Origin: a virus
Virus record (IMG/VR): IMGVR_UViG_3300020471_000789
Coordinates: 1-24,829 of that record
Reading direction: 5' to 3' (one strand)
Length of the DNA: 24,829 nucleotides
The notes beneath the pieces are model-generated. The model searched no databases, was not told where the DNA came from, and was given only the letters and a program-made list of their open reading frames with translations. A program made the translations under genes and the position numbers. Shown here one piece after another: positions 1-8,510 of the stretch. Position 1 is the stretch's first letter. Each line of letters begins with the position of its first letter.

Positions 1-41
1 GGCGTGTATTTTTTTCCCACAAATTGTACGATTAAATCTTT

Positions 42-494
42 ATGGTTCGAGGACGCAAAAAATTACCGAGTGAAATCTCGCGTCTGCGTGGACAAGCTAA
101 GAAAAACCCGCAGAATGTTAATCATAATGAGCCACAGCCAACGCAAAAGAAAACGCGGCGGCCTACATGGATAAAGGATAAACACGCAAAAGAGGCGTAC
201 ACGTATTACGTTAACCTTTTAGACGAATTAGGCGTTGTAACAGTGGCCGAGCGCGTGGCAATGGAGCAGTTAGCCGTAGCATATGCAAATTGGCGACGGT
301 GCCAGGAGGCCAGCGACCGCGAAGGAATCGTGGTAGATGGCAAGCGTAACGCTAACGATATAGCGGCGCGGGATTGGTACGACCGCCTGTTAAAAATATT
401 AGTAGAGTTTGGCCTCACCCCTTCAAGCCGTGCGCGAATAGTTGTAAATAAACCCTCCGAAGCTATACAAGCCATTAACCCACGCCAGCGATGA
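42..494 (+). CDS. terS: Terminase small subunit, P27 family
   Basis: This 150-aa protein is the probable DNA-recognition subunit of the packaging motor, which binds phage DNA and hands it to the large subunit. It shows the layout of the P27 family: a basic N-terminus (RGRKKLPSEISRLRG), a linker rich in Lys, Pro and Gln, then a helical body with a central stretch (VTVAERVAMEQLAVAYANW) and a C-terminal segment ending in GLTPSSRARI, a signature of this family. Its length is normal. It ends in an ATGA overlap with the large terminase, so the two are translationally coupled. No clear ribosome-binding site is seen before the ATG. The 41 bases upstream hold no other signal apart from a seven-T run. 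The family call is by recognition, without a profile search. Confidence 0.88.
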   Translation: MVRGRKKLPSEISRLRGQAKKNPQNVNHNEPQPTQKKTRRPTWIKDKHAKEAYTYYVNLLDELGVVTVAERVAMEQLAVAYANWRRCQEASDREGIVVDGKRNANDIAARDWYDRLLKILVEFGLTPSSRARIVVNKPSEAIQAINPRQR

Positions 495-2131
495 CCGACA
501 AAACAACTAAACGCTGGATATTCAACGAAGCCGACGAAAAGGCTGCTGCTAACGGTTATTTTATGGAGGAAGAACGCGGCGAACACGTTTGTAACTTTAT
601 AGAGTCGCAATTATGCCTATATGAAGGCGACTACGCCGGCAAGCCGATCCGTTTAATGGATTGGCAAGTGGAGATGTTTTACCGGCTATTCGGCTGGGTT
701 TCTCACAGTGAATTCTATGAGCGTACGCTCCGGCGTTTTAGAATCGCTAGCGTTTGGCTACCAAAGAAAAACGGTAAAAGTCCAACAGGGGCCGCTGTCG
801 GTTTGTACTTGATGGCCGCCGACGGTGAACCTGGCCAGCATATCTATAGCTGTGCCCGCGATATGAAGCAGGCGCGAATCGTACACAAAAACGCCTGCAT
901 GATGGTTGAGCAATCGCCGGCGCTTAGCCAGGTGTGCATGATTAACAATTCAACCGGCGTTATAAGTTACGAACCGAGCCATTCTAATTATCAAATCGTA
1001 GCCGGTTCTAATCATCAATCACTAGAGGGGTTAAACGGTTCTACTATTGTGGATGAAGTGCACGTTATAGACAGCCGAACGGCGCACGCGATAGAACATG
1101 CAGGCATTAGCCGTAGCGAGTGGATGCGTTTTGAAATATCAACCGCCGGAAATAACCTCTTAGGCTACGGCCGTAAACAATGGGAATATGGTGAAAAGGT
1201 AAACGCCGGCGAGATAGATGACGATGAGTTTTTTTTCTTAAAGTATGCTGCTGATTCTACGCTTACCGATGATGAGCTAATGAACCCAGACGTATGGAAA
1301 ACGGCTAACCCGTCAATGGGGACAATTATCAGTGAGGCAGAATTCAAGAAGTCGATGACCCGCGCACAGCGTAGCCTTACAGACTGGCAAAACTTCAAAA
1401 TGTACCGGCTCAACATTTGGTCAACGTCGTTCAGTCCCTGGCTTAAAAAATCGGACTGGGACAATTGCCGAGTAGTGTTTGATGAGGATGACTATTTAGG
1501 CCGAGAGTGCATCGGCGGATTAGATTTAAGCCGGACAAGAGATATGACTGCGTTTGTATTGGTATTTGATGAGGGCGATGGGAATTACGCCTGTTTGCCT
1601 TACTTCTTTTACCCAGAAAAGGCGGCAAAAGAAAATGACCACCTAGCCCCGTATTTACAATGGGCAGCAGATGGCTACGTGGATTTAATACCAGGCGACG
1701 TGATTGATTACAACGTTGTAGAAAATAGAATAGCGGAACTGGCCGAAAGGTTTATAATTACCGAGATAGTGTATGACCGTTTGTTCGCTGAAGATTTAAC
1801 GACAAGGTTAGAGAATCAGCTAGGTTGTTTACGGACAAACTTCCCCCAAACGATCATGCATTTTGCAGGGCCTACGGCCGAGCTGGAGCGATTAGTAATC
1901 AGCGGCAATCTGAGACACAACAATAACCCTATCCTGAATTGGCAGGCTCAGAACGTCACTATAAAAACCGATCCAAACAACAACAAACGGCCGATAAAAC
2001 CCAGTAGCGACAATCCGGCGAAGATTGACGGAATGGTTGCCCTGATTATGGCATTAGGGCGAAGCATTGCGGAAGCTGAGCCAATGCCTACGTTTGACTA
2101 TTACGATAACAACCCGATTGAGTTAATGTAA
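491..2131 (+). CDS. terL: Terminase large subunit
   Basis: This 546-aa protein is the ATPase and nuclease that drives DNA into the prohead and cuts it. The N-terminal ATPase shows a variant Walker A PKKNGKS at residues 91-97, a Walker B with the catalytic acid in TIVDEVH (about 185-191) and a coupling motif STAG (217-220). The C-terminal RNase H-like nuclease has its first acid in IGGLDLSRTRDMTAFV, a middle motif around YDRLFAED, and a last acid in AKIDGMVALIMALGRS near the end. Order and length fit the Terminase_1 / HK97-type large subunits. It starts inside the small subunit stop codon (ATGA), and the portal ATG follows its TAA directly. No lesion is visible. Confidence 0.96.
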   Translation: MTDKTTKRWIFNEADEKAAANGYFMEEERGEHVCNFIESQLCLYEGDYAGKPIRLMDWQVEMFYRLFGWVSHSEFYERTLRRFRIASVWLPKKNGKSPTGAAVGLYLMAADGEPGQHIYSCARDMKQARIVHKNACMMVEQSPALSQVCMINNSTGVISYEPSHSNYQIVAGSNHQSLEGLNGSTIVDEVHVIDSRTAHAIEHAGISRSEWMRFEISTAGNNLLGYGRKQWEYGEKVNAGEIDDDEFFFLKYAADSTLTDDELMNPDVWKTANPSMGTIISEAEFKKSMTRAQRSLTDWQNFKMYRLNIWSTSFSPWLKKSDWDNCRVVFDEDDYLGRECIGGLDLSRTRDMTAFVLVFDEGDGNYACLPYFFYPEKAAKENDHLAPYLQWAADGYVDLIPGDVIDYNVVENRIAELAERFIITEIVYDRLFAEDLTTRLENQLGCLRTNFPQTIMHFAGPTAELERLVISGNLRHNNNPILNWQAQNVTIKTDPNNNKRPIKPSSDNPAKIDGMVALIMALGRSIAEAEPMPTFDYYDNNPIELM

Positions 2132-3808
2132 ATGCACCAAACTTACATAATCAACCCTGGACAAGATGCACGAGCGATAGAAAATCCTAATATTCCGCTG
2201 AGTTCGCCGGAGATATGGAACGAAGTATTTGGCGACCAGACTACGAGCTCGGGAATTACGGTAAACCCGCAAAAGTCGCTAACGATTGGCGCAGTATTTC
2301 AAGCGGTAAACCTGATTAGCGGAGATGTTGCAAAGCTGCCGTTAAACGTCTACAGACGCCGGCCGGATTTAGGCGTTAAGGGTAGAGAAGTAGACGAAGT
2401 ACACCCAGCCCAGAAGCTGGTTAAATATCGGCCTAACGCGGAAATGAGTGCGTTTAAGTTCTGGCGTCGGTTAATGACTCATGCCCTAATCTGGTCTAAT
2501 GCCTACGCATTGATTGAACGCGACCCAATGGGCAACCCTATTGCATTATTTCCGCTGTTACCGGATCGAACAGCGCCAGCCAGAACAAAAGACGGCGTTT
2601 TATACTACACAAGCGAGATAGACGGCGACCTGCACGGCTTTGCAGCGTCTAATATTTTGCACATCGAACAAATTAGCATAAACGGCGAGTCAGACTGTCA
2701 AATGGTTTATAAAGCCCGTGAAGCATTTGCACTGGCGTTAGCAGCAGAACAGTTTGCGTCTAAATATTTTAGAAACGGCGGCCGTATTGGTGGAATTTTA
2801 GAAGTGCCGCCGGGCATGACTAAACAGGGAGCCGACAACCTAGAAAGCGGCTTTCGTAAAACCTACGATCAGCTAGATGCAGCGTTCAAGTCTGTCATTT
2901 TGCGCGATGGTGCTAAGTTTCACCAGGGACAATTTACCCCTGAACAAACGCAAATGTTAGGTGCTCGCCAAGAGCAGGTAAAAGAAATAGCTCGTTGGTT
3001 TAATATTCCACCGCATAAACTCGGTGACGATTCAAAAGCCAGCTACAACAGCCTAGAACAGGAAAACCGAGCCTATCTGAATGGCTGTCTGTCGCATTGG
3101 CTCAAAACTATTGAGGCAGAATGCTATTTGAAGTTATTAACGCCAGCCGAGCAGGAGCAGAACAGCCGGTTTATAGAGTTTAACGTTGCCGCGTTAGTAG
3201 CTGCAGACATTGCGACGCAATACGGCATATTCAGGACGGGCATTGAAGCCGGTATCTTGTCACCGGACGAAGTTAGGGCAATGCAAAACTTAAACCCTCG
3301 ACCTGACGGGCTCGGTTCTAAGTATTTGAGGCCGCTAAACATGGAATACGCGGATCAGGAGCCTGAAACGGAAGAAACACCGGCAGAACTGGAACCAGCC
3401 GAGCAAATAATCGACGAATCAGACGACGATTTAAGAGCAACGGCTAAAACGGTATTAGATGACGCCGTAGAACGATTCACAGCCTATCTTGTACGCAAAG
3501 TAAATCGAGAAGCAAAGCAAAAGACCGCCGGCCGTTTTGTTAATTGGTTAGAAGTAGGCTATGAAGACGAAATAAGCGGTTTGCATAAAGAAATAACGCC
3601 GGCGGCAATGGTTTACGCTGGATTAACGAATCGCAATGCAACGGAATTAATCGAATCCATCGGAAATCGTTTGTTCTTTGGTCTTGCCGGTGAAATAAGT
3701 GAAGTTCTAAACACGGCAGACGGTGAACAAATGCGAGCAGCACTAAATACCGTAACCAAATCATTTAAGACTAACGTAATCGCGTACTATAGCGAGGCAA
3801 TCAATTGA
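2132..3808 (+). CDS. Portal protein, HK97 family, with long C-terminal extension
   Basis: The portal forms the dodecameric ring at the special head vertex through which DNA enters and leaves, and to which the tail connects. Residues from about 40 to 400 match the HK97-type portal fold: AVFQAVNLISGDVAKLPLNV near the N-terminus, the WSNAYALIERD segment, the ARQEQVKEIARWFNIPPHKLG core motif, and the YLNGCLSHWLKTIEAE helix. At 558 aa it is longer than the roughly 400-450 aa usual for this family. An acidic Glu/Pro linker (about 405-430) leads into a helical C-terminal domain of about 125 residues. The extension could be an additional head domain fused to the portal; I do not recognise it. The gene abuts terL and overlaps the TTG start of the protease by four bases. 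Confidence 0.94.
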   Translation: MHQTYIINPGQDARAIENPNIPLSSPEIWNEVFGDQTTSSGITVNPQKSLTIGAVFQAVNLISGDVAKLPLNVYRRRPDLGVKGREVDEVHPAQKLVKYRPNAEMSAFKFWRRLMTHALIWSNAYALIERDPMGNPIALFPLLPDRTAPARTKDGVLYYTSEIDGDLHGFAASNILHIEQISINGESDCQMVYKAREAFALALAAEQFASKYFRNGGRIGGILEVPPGMTKQGADNLESGFRKTYDQLDAAFKSVILRDGAKFHQGQFTPEQTQMLGARQEQVKEIARWFNIPPHKLGDDSKASYNSLEQENRAYLNGCLSHWLKTIEAECYLKLLTPAEQEQNSRFIEFNVAALVAADIATQYGIFRTGIEAGILSPDEVRAMQNLNPRPDGLGSKYLRPLNMEYADQEPETEETPAELEPAEQIIDESDDDLRATAKTVLDDAVERFTAYLVRKVNREAKQKTAGRFVNWLEVGYEDEISGLHKEITPAAMVYAGLTNRNATELIESIGNRLFFGLAGEISEVLNTADGEQMRAALNTVTKSFKTNVIAYYSEAIN

Positions 3809-4434
3809 AAAAGCAATTTCCAAACCAGCGAGCGGTTACAGTAGAAACCCGCGACGACGGGACCAATGTAATCAGCGGATATGCAGCAGTTTACTACAGG
3901 GCAGATGATGCAGGCACTCAATACGAGCTGATGCCTGAGTACTTTGAACGCATTAAGCCTGGAGCGTTTGACCGGGCACTAGCTGAAGGCCAGGACGTTA
4001 GAGCGTTATTTAATCATGATCCTAATCACGTATTAGGCCGGTCAAAATCTGGAACGCTAAGAATGACCGCCGACAGCGTAGGGTTGCGGTATGAGGTAGA
4101 TATGCCAAACACACAAACAGCCCGAGATTTAGCCGAAAGCGTTAAACGCGGTGACGTTAGCGGCTCTAGTTTTGCTTTTAGCGTAACCAGCGAAGGCCAA
4201 GAGATAGAGCGAGCAAAAGACGGCAACACTTACCGAAACATTAAGGATGCCGATTTATACGATGTGTCGGTTGTAACTTATCCGGCCTATGAATCAGCTA
4301 CTAGCGGCATTAGAACCGCCGAAAATGTCGAAGAAGCACGGGCAGCGCTTGAACGCTGGGAAAGCGAGCAAAACAGCGAAATTGACGCTGTTAGGGTAAG
4401 GCTCCGTGAAATTAAGTTTGACCTGGAACGTTAA
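3805..4434 (+). CDS. Prohead maturation protease, HK97 family (peptidase S78)
   Basis: This 209-aa protease cleaves scaffold or capsid delta domains inside the prohead during maturation. The catalytic histidine lies in ALFNHDPNHVLGR (H71) and the nucleophilic serine in DVSGSSFAFSV (S121 or S122), the spacing expected for the U35/S78 family. The YDVSVVTYPAYESA motif that follows is also typical. The start codon is TTG, overlapping the portal stop as TTGA, with a GAGG ribosome-binding site seven bases upstream, so this start is well supported. The C-terminal 40 residues are charged and helical. It sits between portal and capsid genes, the standard order. After its stop there is a 155-base gap with a strong hairpin. 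Confidence 0.93.
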   Translation: MKKQFPNQRAVTVETRDDGTNVISGYAAVYYRADDAGTQYELMPEYFERIKPGAFDRALAEGQDVRALFNHDPNHVLGRSKSGTLRMTADSVGLRYEVDMPNTQTARDLAESVKRGDVSGSSFAFSVTSEGQEIERAKDGNTYRNIKDADLYDVSVVTYPAYESATSGIRTAENVEEARAALERWESEQNSEIDAVRVRLREIKFDLER

Positions 4435-4502
4435 ATAACCATAATAAACAACGTCGGTGAAACGCTCAGTATTAACCGGCACCATAAATAAAGTGAAACC
4501 GC

Positions 4503-4549
4503 AAAGGCTGTATCTTTATTGTCAAACAGGCAATATAGGTGCGGCCTTT
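4503..4549 (+). promoter_or_regulatory. Long RNA hairpin upstream of the major capsid gene
   Basis: The 5' arm (4503-4523) pairs with the 3' arm (4529-4549) over 20 of 21 positions, leaving a five-base AAACA loop and one U-U mismatch (4516/4536). Four of the pairs are G-U, at 4509, 4511, 4513 and 4522, always with U in the 5' arm. The fold is therefore good only as plus-strand RNA, which suggests function at the RNA level. It ends in CCUUUUC, only a weak U-tract, so it may be a partial terminator, a processing site or an mRNA stabiliser setting capsid expression apart from the protease. It lies 40 bases before the capsid ATG. The rest of the 4435-4589 gap shows no clear promoter. Confidence 0.7.
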
Positions 4550-4589
4550 TCTAATGCACCTATCCAACACTAAACGAAAAGGTGCGAAT

Positions 4590-5903
4590 ATGTCACTTGA
4601 TAAAATGCAAGATTTGCAGGAAGAACGTAACCGTTTAGCCTCGCAAATTCAAGAGCTCGGCGAACGCCAAGCCGATTGGTCCGCTGAAGACCGAGAAAAG
4701 TGGGACGTTCTGAACGCTGAATACGAGCGAGTTGACGAAGAACGAAACGCTACACAAGAAGCGCTAAACGTAGCCGCTAAACTTGATGCCCTAAAGGGTG
4801 CCGAAGAACGCGCAAACTACGAAGCAGAAAAAGCCGGAGACGGCCGAATCACTGAAGCTGTAAAGCGTGACGCTATGCGAGCCTGGGCATTGTTCCAATC
4901 TGGGGTTAACCTTAGCCCAGAACAACGCGAAGCAGCTCACCGTTGCGGCGTCGATCCTCGCCAAAGCTATTTCGAATATAACCTACGAAGCAACGCCCCG
5001 CGTTACTCGCATAACGGTTATGGAAAAGAGCTACGAGCGCAGGCCACTAGCCCAGCATCAGCCGGGGGGAATTTAATTCCTGAAGGCTTCGCAGATTCCC
5101 TAGAACAGGCCCTGCTACAATACGGCGGAATCCGTCGAGTTGCTAACGTTATGCGTACGGCTTCCGGTAATGATTTACCAATGCCAACCGTTAACGATAC
5201 GAGCAACAAAGGCGCGTTGCTGGCTGAAAATACTCAGGTTTCAGAGCAGGACGTAACCTACGGCAGTGTAACGCTTGGCGCCTATAAGCTCAGCTCGCGC
5301 CTTGTGAGAATCAGTTCGGAGCTAATGCAAGATGCGGCCTTCGATATGGGAAGCCAGCTAGGCTCACTTATCGGCGAACGTCTTGCACGCGGTGCATCAG
5401 ATTACTTTGTAACTGGTACCGGTTCTAGTGAACCACAGGGTGTAGTAACTGGTTCTAGCTTAGGCGTAACAGCCGCAAGCGCAACCGCTGTAACTTTCGA
5501 TGAAATCATCGACTTGATTAACAGCGTTGACCCAGCATATCAAGCCTCGGCATCTTTCGGCCTTGCAATGAATAACAGCACTAAAGCTGCTATCCGCAAG
5601 CTGAAAGATTCTAACGGTCAATACCTCTGGCAAGCTGGCCTAACGGCTAACGATCCCGACACTATCCTCGGCAAGCCTGTAGTTGTTTTGCAGGAAATGG
5701 CAGACATCGCAACAGGCGAGAAAACCATTATTGCCGGCGATATGTCGAAATTCGTTATTCGCGATGCTGGGCCAGTCCGATTGGCTCGAATGGATGAGCG
5801 CTACCGAGACTATGACCAGACCGGATTCGTAGCCTTTGCACGTGTTGATTCTATCGTGATTGACGCAGGCACTAACCCAATTAAACACCTGATTCAGGCG
5901 TAA
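4590..5903 (+). CDS. Major capsid protein, HK97 fold
   Basis: This 437-aa protein builds the icosahedral shell. The first 80-odd residues are a charged coiled coil (MQDLQEERNRLASQIQELGE onward), matching the delta/scaffold domain removed by the upstream protease. Then come a flexible region, the SAGGNLIPEGFADSL entry to the mature N-arm and E-loop, and the A- and P-domain motifs AYKLSSRLVRISSELMQDA, ERLARGASDYFVTGTGSSEPQGVV and the C-terminal DMSKFVIRDAGPVRL. I chose ATG 4590, which has an AAAAGGTG site five bases upstream. An in-frame GTG at 4539 would extend the ORF back into the 3' arm of the hairpin and has no ribosome-binding site. Confidence 0.96.
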   Translation: MSLDKMQDLQEERNRLASQIQELGERQADWSAEDREKWDVLNAEYERVDEERNATQEALNVAAKLDALKGAEERANYEAEKAGDGRITEAVKRDAMRAWALFQSGVNLSPEQREAAHRCGVDPRQSYFEYNLRSNAPRYSHNGYGKELRAQATSPASAGGNLIPEGFADSLEQALLQYGGIRRVANVMRTASGNDLPMPTVNDTSNKGALLAENTQVSEQDVTYGSVTLGAYKLSSRLVRISSELMQDAAFDMGSQLGSLIGERLARGASDYFVTGTGSSEPQGVVTGSSLGVTAASATAVTFDEIIDLINSVDPAYQASASFGLAMNNSTKAAIRKLKDSNGQYLWQAGLTANDPDTILGKPVVVLQEMADIATGEKTIIAGDMSKFVIRDAGPVRLARMDERYRDYDQTGFVAFARVDSIVIDAGTNPIKHLIQA

Positions 5904-5913
5904 GGGGTTAGAT

Positions 5914-6129
5914 ATGAAGGTTGAGCTGTTAGTAAGTCGAGCCGGCGTCGGTTTTACCCAGAATTGCGGTGACATAATCGACGTAGGCGAAGACGAAGCG
6001 CAGCGCCTCATTGATAGCAACCAGGCAAAAGCTGTTAGCGGTCGAAAGGCCGCTAGCAGCAAGCCTGTTATTGAGGCAGCTGTAAAAAAGAAGCCACGAG
6101 CGCGAAAGCGAAAATCAGTAGATGAATAA
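5914..6129 (+). CDS. Small conserved head-region protein
   Basis: This 71-aa protein has an N-terminal beta module (KVELLVSRAGVGFTQNCGD, then IIDVGEDEAQRLIDSNQA) and a C-terminal tail that is strongly basic (KKKPRARKRKSVDE). Small proteins of this pattern, with a KVxLLxSRAGxGFxQNxGD start, commonly sit between the major capsid and the head-tail connector in HK97-type phages. Their exact role is not settled; a head-completion or accessory part is likely. The ATG is preceded by AAGGGG, and the gene overlaps the connector gene by eight bases, so it belongs to the head operon. The basic tail could contact packaged DNA, which is my inference. Confidence 0.75.
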   Translation: MKVELLVSRAGVGFTQNCGDIIDVGEDEAQRLIDSNQAKAVSGRKAASSKPVIEAAVKKKPRARKRKSVDE

Positions 6130-6733
6130 CTACGCTATAAAGACAATCACAGCGGCGACAGATTACCCGATCGATAGCACCGAGGCGAAAGCCCACCTAG
6201 CTATTGACGATAGCACGTTTGATACGCAGATAGACGATTTTATAAAAGCCGCTACGGCTTATATTGAAAACCGTACTAGCCGTCAAATATGCACGGCAAC
6301 CTACGAGCTGATTTTTGATAAGTTTCACAGCGTTAACGGCAGGGTTTATTTGCCTAAAGGCCAGCTGCAAAGCGTAACCAGCGTTAAATACAAAGACGGC
6401 GACGGGGTAGAACAAACCCTGGCAAGTTCAGAGTATATCGTAAGCGATAGCCGAGAGCCGGCGTTTGTAGAGCCAGCATATTCCAAAAGCTGGCCGACAA
6501 CGCGGCTAGAGTCCGACGCCGTTAGGGTTCGCTACGTTTGCGGTTACGGCGACAGTGACTCAACGCCGGAGGCAATCAAACAGGCGGCATTGTTACTTGT
6601 TGCGCATATGTTCGAGCACCGTGAAGCAGTGGTATTTAATGCCAGCCCGCAAGAGGTGCCAATGGCTGTTGAATCCCTGATTAATCAGTATCGTTTAGGA
6701 GATGATTACACGTGGTACGATCAGGAACGCTAA
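6122..6733 (+). CDS. Head-tail connector protein, gp6-like / phiE125 gp8 family
   Basis: This 203-aa protein is the likely adaptor that attaches beneath the portal. The N-terminus has the connector signature: a two-helix start with EAKAHLAIDDSTFDTQIDDF and IKAATAYIENRTSRQI, then a beta-rich middle with KGQLQSVTSVKYKDGDG, the VRYVCGYGDSDSTPEAIKQA motif and a final helix ALLLVAHMFEHREAV. These features are shared by the HK97 gp6 and phiE125 gp8-type connectors. It overlaps the upstream small protein by eight bases and the downstream head-closure gene by 22. Length and motifs are normal. Confidence 0.9.
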   Translation: MNNYAIKTITAATDYPIDSTEAKAHLAIDDSTFDTQIDDFIKAATAYIENRTSRQICTATYELIFDKFHSVNGRVYLPKGQLQSVTSVKYKDGDGVEQTLASSEYIVSDSREPAFVEPAYSKSWPTTRLESDAVRVRYVCGYGDSDSTPEAIKQAALLLVAHMFEHREAVVFNASPQEVPMAVESLINQYRLGDDYTWYDQER

Positions 6734-7038
6734 GGCATCGGGTGCAATTGCAAAGCCGAGCGACAACAGTAGACGACGCCGGCCAGCATATAGGCACCTG
6801 GTCAACATATCGCACATGCTACGCGGAAGTTATTGACAAAGGCGGGGCGGAAAAGATACGCGGCCAGCAAGTAGACGCGACGGTTTCGCACGTAGTGCGA
6901 ATTAGGTATCCACAGGGCACGTTTCCAACGCCTGAAAACCGCGTCGTATACGATAGCCGGAATTTACACATCGAAAGCGTACAACGCCGAGACACGCACG
7001 AGCGCGAAGTTTGGTTGTATTGTCGGGAGGATGTGTAA
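6712..7038 (+). CDS. Head closure protein (SPP1 gp16-like head-tail adaptor)
   Basis: This 108-aa protein is the probable stopper that seals the connector after packaging. It has the classic small-barrel pattern of the family: SGTLRHRVQLQSRATTVDDA at the N-terminus with GQHIGTWSTYRTCYAEV, then GAEKIRGQQVDATVSHVVRI and RYPQGTFPTPENRVVYDSR. The start codon is GTG, with TTAGGAGA about eight bases upstream inside the connector gene, which supports this start. It ends one base into the ATG of the next gene. Order, size and motif all agree. Confidence 0.9.
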   Translation: MVRSGTLRHRVQLQSRATTVDDAGQHIGTWSTYRTCYAEVIDKGGAEKIRGQQVDATVSHVVRIRYPQGTFPTPENRVVYDSRNLHIESVQRRDTHEREVWLYCREDV

Positions 7039-7670
7039 TGTCGGCATGGAATGATTTCGTAGCAGCGCACGCCGGCCAAGGGTTAAGCATGAGCCAATTA
7101 AGCCTCATGTATAAAAACCCGAACTATAAGCCGCCGAAGCCGGCAAAAAAAACAAAAGGCGCTATAGATGTTGAGATTAAATTAGACGGCCAAAGTCTAA
7201 AGCGTTTGTGGCAAAAATTGTCAGAAATGCCGAGCAAATTAGAGCGTAAAGTTACGCGAAGCGTGATGGGAAAAGTTGCAACGGCCTATTTGAAAGAGGT
7301 AAGAAAGCTAACGCCACAATCTAAAAAGACCGGAACTTATAAAAAGTGGTGGCCGCCAGCAACGCCTAAAGATAACCTAAGAAAAAGTCTAACCAGGAAA
7401 CCATCAAGCAAATGGAAAACAGCGCAAGCCTATAGGAAAGCTGGCGTAATTGGAATTACGGCCGGACACGCTTACAGGCAAAATAAAGCTATAGGACCAC
7501 ACGCGCATTTAGTAAACAAAGGCCATACGAGGTTTCTTTGGGGGCGAGGTCCGTACGGCCGCGTTACCGGCACAGGCTATTTAGATAAAGGTAGAAAGGC
7601 CGGCGTAGCGTCAGCTAAGGTTGTGATGAAAAGAGAATTAGCAAAAGCGTTAAGGGAGGCCGTGAAATAA
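7038..7670 (+). CDS. HK97 gp10-like head-tail joining protein
   Basis: This 210-aa basic protein fits the HK97 gp10-like family, found between head closure and tail terminator genes. A Lys-rich N-terminal region (PPKPAKKTKGAIDVEI) precedes the family core, with LDGQSLKRLWQKLSEMPSKL and ERKVTRSVMGKVATAYLKEV, and the C-terminal LAKALREAVK helix. A segment with NKGHTRFLWGRGPYGRVTGT contains the familiar V-N-K-G-H-T motif. I placed the start at ATG 7038, where GGGAGG sits eight bases upstream and the codon overlaps the preceding stop by one base. An upstream in-frame start at 7011 has no better support. It ends in a TAATG junction with the next gene. Confidence 0.86.
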   Translation: MSAWNDFVAAHAGQGLSMSQLSLMYKNPNYKPPKPAKKTKGAIDVEIKLDGQSLKRLWQKLSEMPSKLERKVTRSVMGKVATAYLKEVRKLTPQSKKTGTYKKWWPPATPKDNLRKSLTRKPSSKWKTAQAYRKAGVIGITAGHAYRQNKAIGPHAHLVNKGHTRFLWGRGPYGRVTGTGYLDKGRKAGVASAKVVMKRELAKALREAVK

Positions 7671-8092
7671 TGAGCGCAGTATGTAGCAGCCTTAGAACCT
7701 ACCTTTTAACGATTACCGGCGTAACTGATTTAGTATCAACGCGGATCAGGCCAGATGCTTTATCTCAGAACGAAACGTTTCCGGCGGTCGTCCTAAGCGA
7801 AACACGCAGCGACCATATGCACACAATTAGTGCATCGGCTGGCTTTGTTGAATCGCTGGTAGAAGTAGCTTGCTTTAGTTCAACCCGATTACAGGCCGAA
7901 AGCGTAGCGGAAGCGGTACGCCAGGCGTTGCAGGGTTACACCGGAACCGCCGGTAGTGAAACAATTAAAAGCTGTATCCTAGAAAGCCGCGATAGCGGTT
8001 ATTTAGTACCCGCCGACGGTAGCGATGACGGTTTATATGTTACAGCCTTAGACTTTAGAATTGTATTTTCGGAATCAATCCCGACATTTTAA
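7670..8092 (+). CDS. Tail completion / terminator protein, DUF3168 family
   Basis: This 140-aa protein is the likely tail terminator or tail-completion factor that caps the tail tube and joins it to the head. It follows the DUF3168 layout: LRTYLLTITGVTDLVSTRI at the N-terminus, FPAVVLSETRSDHMHTI in the middle, then the beta strand VESLVEVACFSS before the helix QAESVAEAVRQALQGY, and a final YVTALDFRIVF strand. Its length is typical. It starts in a TAATG overlap with the gp10-like gene and is followed by a good AAGGAG site for the tail tube gene. Nothing odd is visible. Confidence 0.88.
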   Translation: MSAVCSSLRTYLLTITGVTDLVSTRIRPDALSQNETFPAVVLSETRSDHMHTISASAGFVESLVEVACFSSTRLQAESVAEAVRQALQGYTGTAGSETIKSCILESRDSGYLVPADGSDDGLYVTALDFRIVFSESIPTF

Positions 8093-8107
8093 GAAGGAGC
8101 TTTTACA

Positions 8108-8491
8108 GTGGCTTTACAAACTGGAAATGGTGTTACTATCGTGTTTGGCACCAGCGGATTTACCGCAAACTATACACGAATTGGCGGCACTGAGATGAGC
8201 CGCGAAAGCATCGAAACGACGCATTTGGGCACAACGGACTACAAGACCTTTGTACCTGATGACCTGATTGACGGCGGCGAGTTTAGCTGCGAATTTTACT
8301 GGGACCCAGCTTTTACTACGTTTCCGCCGATTAGCGGAGCGGCTGAAACTATCACAATTACTTACACCTCCGGCGAAACGCTCAGCGGCTCCGGTTTTCT
8401 GACAAGTAGCACAGGGCCAGATGCGGAAAACGGTTCTTTGTTGTCAGGTGAATTCAGCATTAAATGGGCAGGACAACCGACCTACGCATAA
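8108..8491 (+). CDS. Major tail tube protein
   Basis: This 127-aa protein matches a small siphophage tail tube subunit. Landmarks are GVTIVFGTSGFTANYTRIGG, the SIETTHLGTTDYKTF motif shared by many tube proteins, DDLIDGGEFSCEFYWDP, and the C-terminal LLSGEFSIKWAGQP strand. The start codon is GTG 8108, with AAGAAGGAGC seven bases upstream, the clearest ribosome-binding site of the tail region and consistent with a highly made virion protein. It lies between the tail terminator and the tail chaperones, the standard position. Confidence 0.9.
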   Translation: MALQTGNGVTIVFGTSGFTANYTRIGGTEMSRESIETTHLGTTDYKTFVPDDLIDGGEFSCEFYWDPAFTTFPPISGAAETITITYTSGETLSGSGFLTSSTGPDAENGSLLSGEFSIKWAGQPTYA

Positions 8492-8510
8492 AACCTAGAA
8501 AGGGGATAAA

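Noticed and set aside
4539-4589. N-terminal extension of the capsid from GTG 4539
   Set aside because: The start lies in the 3' arm of the RNA hairpin without a ribosome-binding site, whereas ATG 4590 has one and gives a normal delta domain start.
5640-6062. Minus-strand ORF of 140 codons at the capsid end
   Set aside because: It runs antisense to capsid and connector-region genes and shows no recognisable domain.
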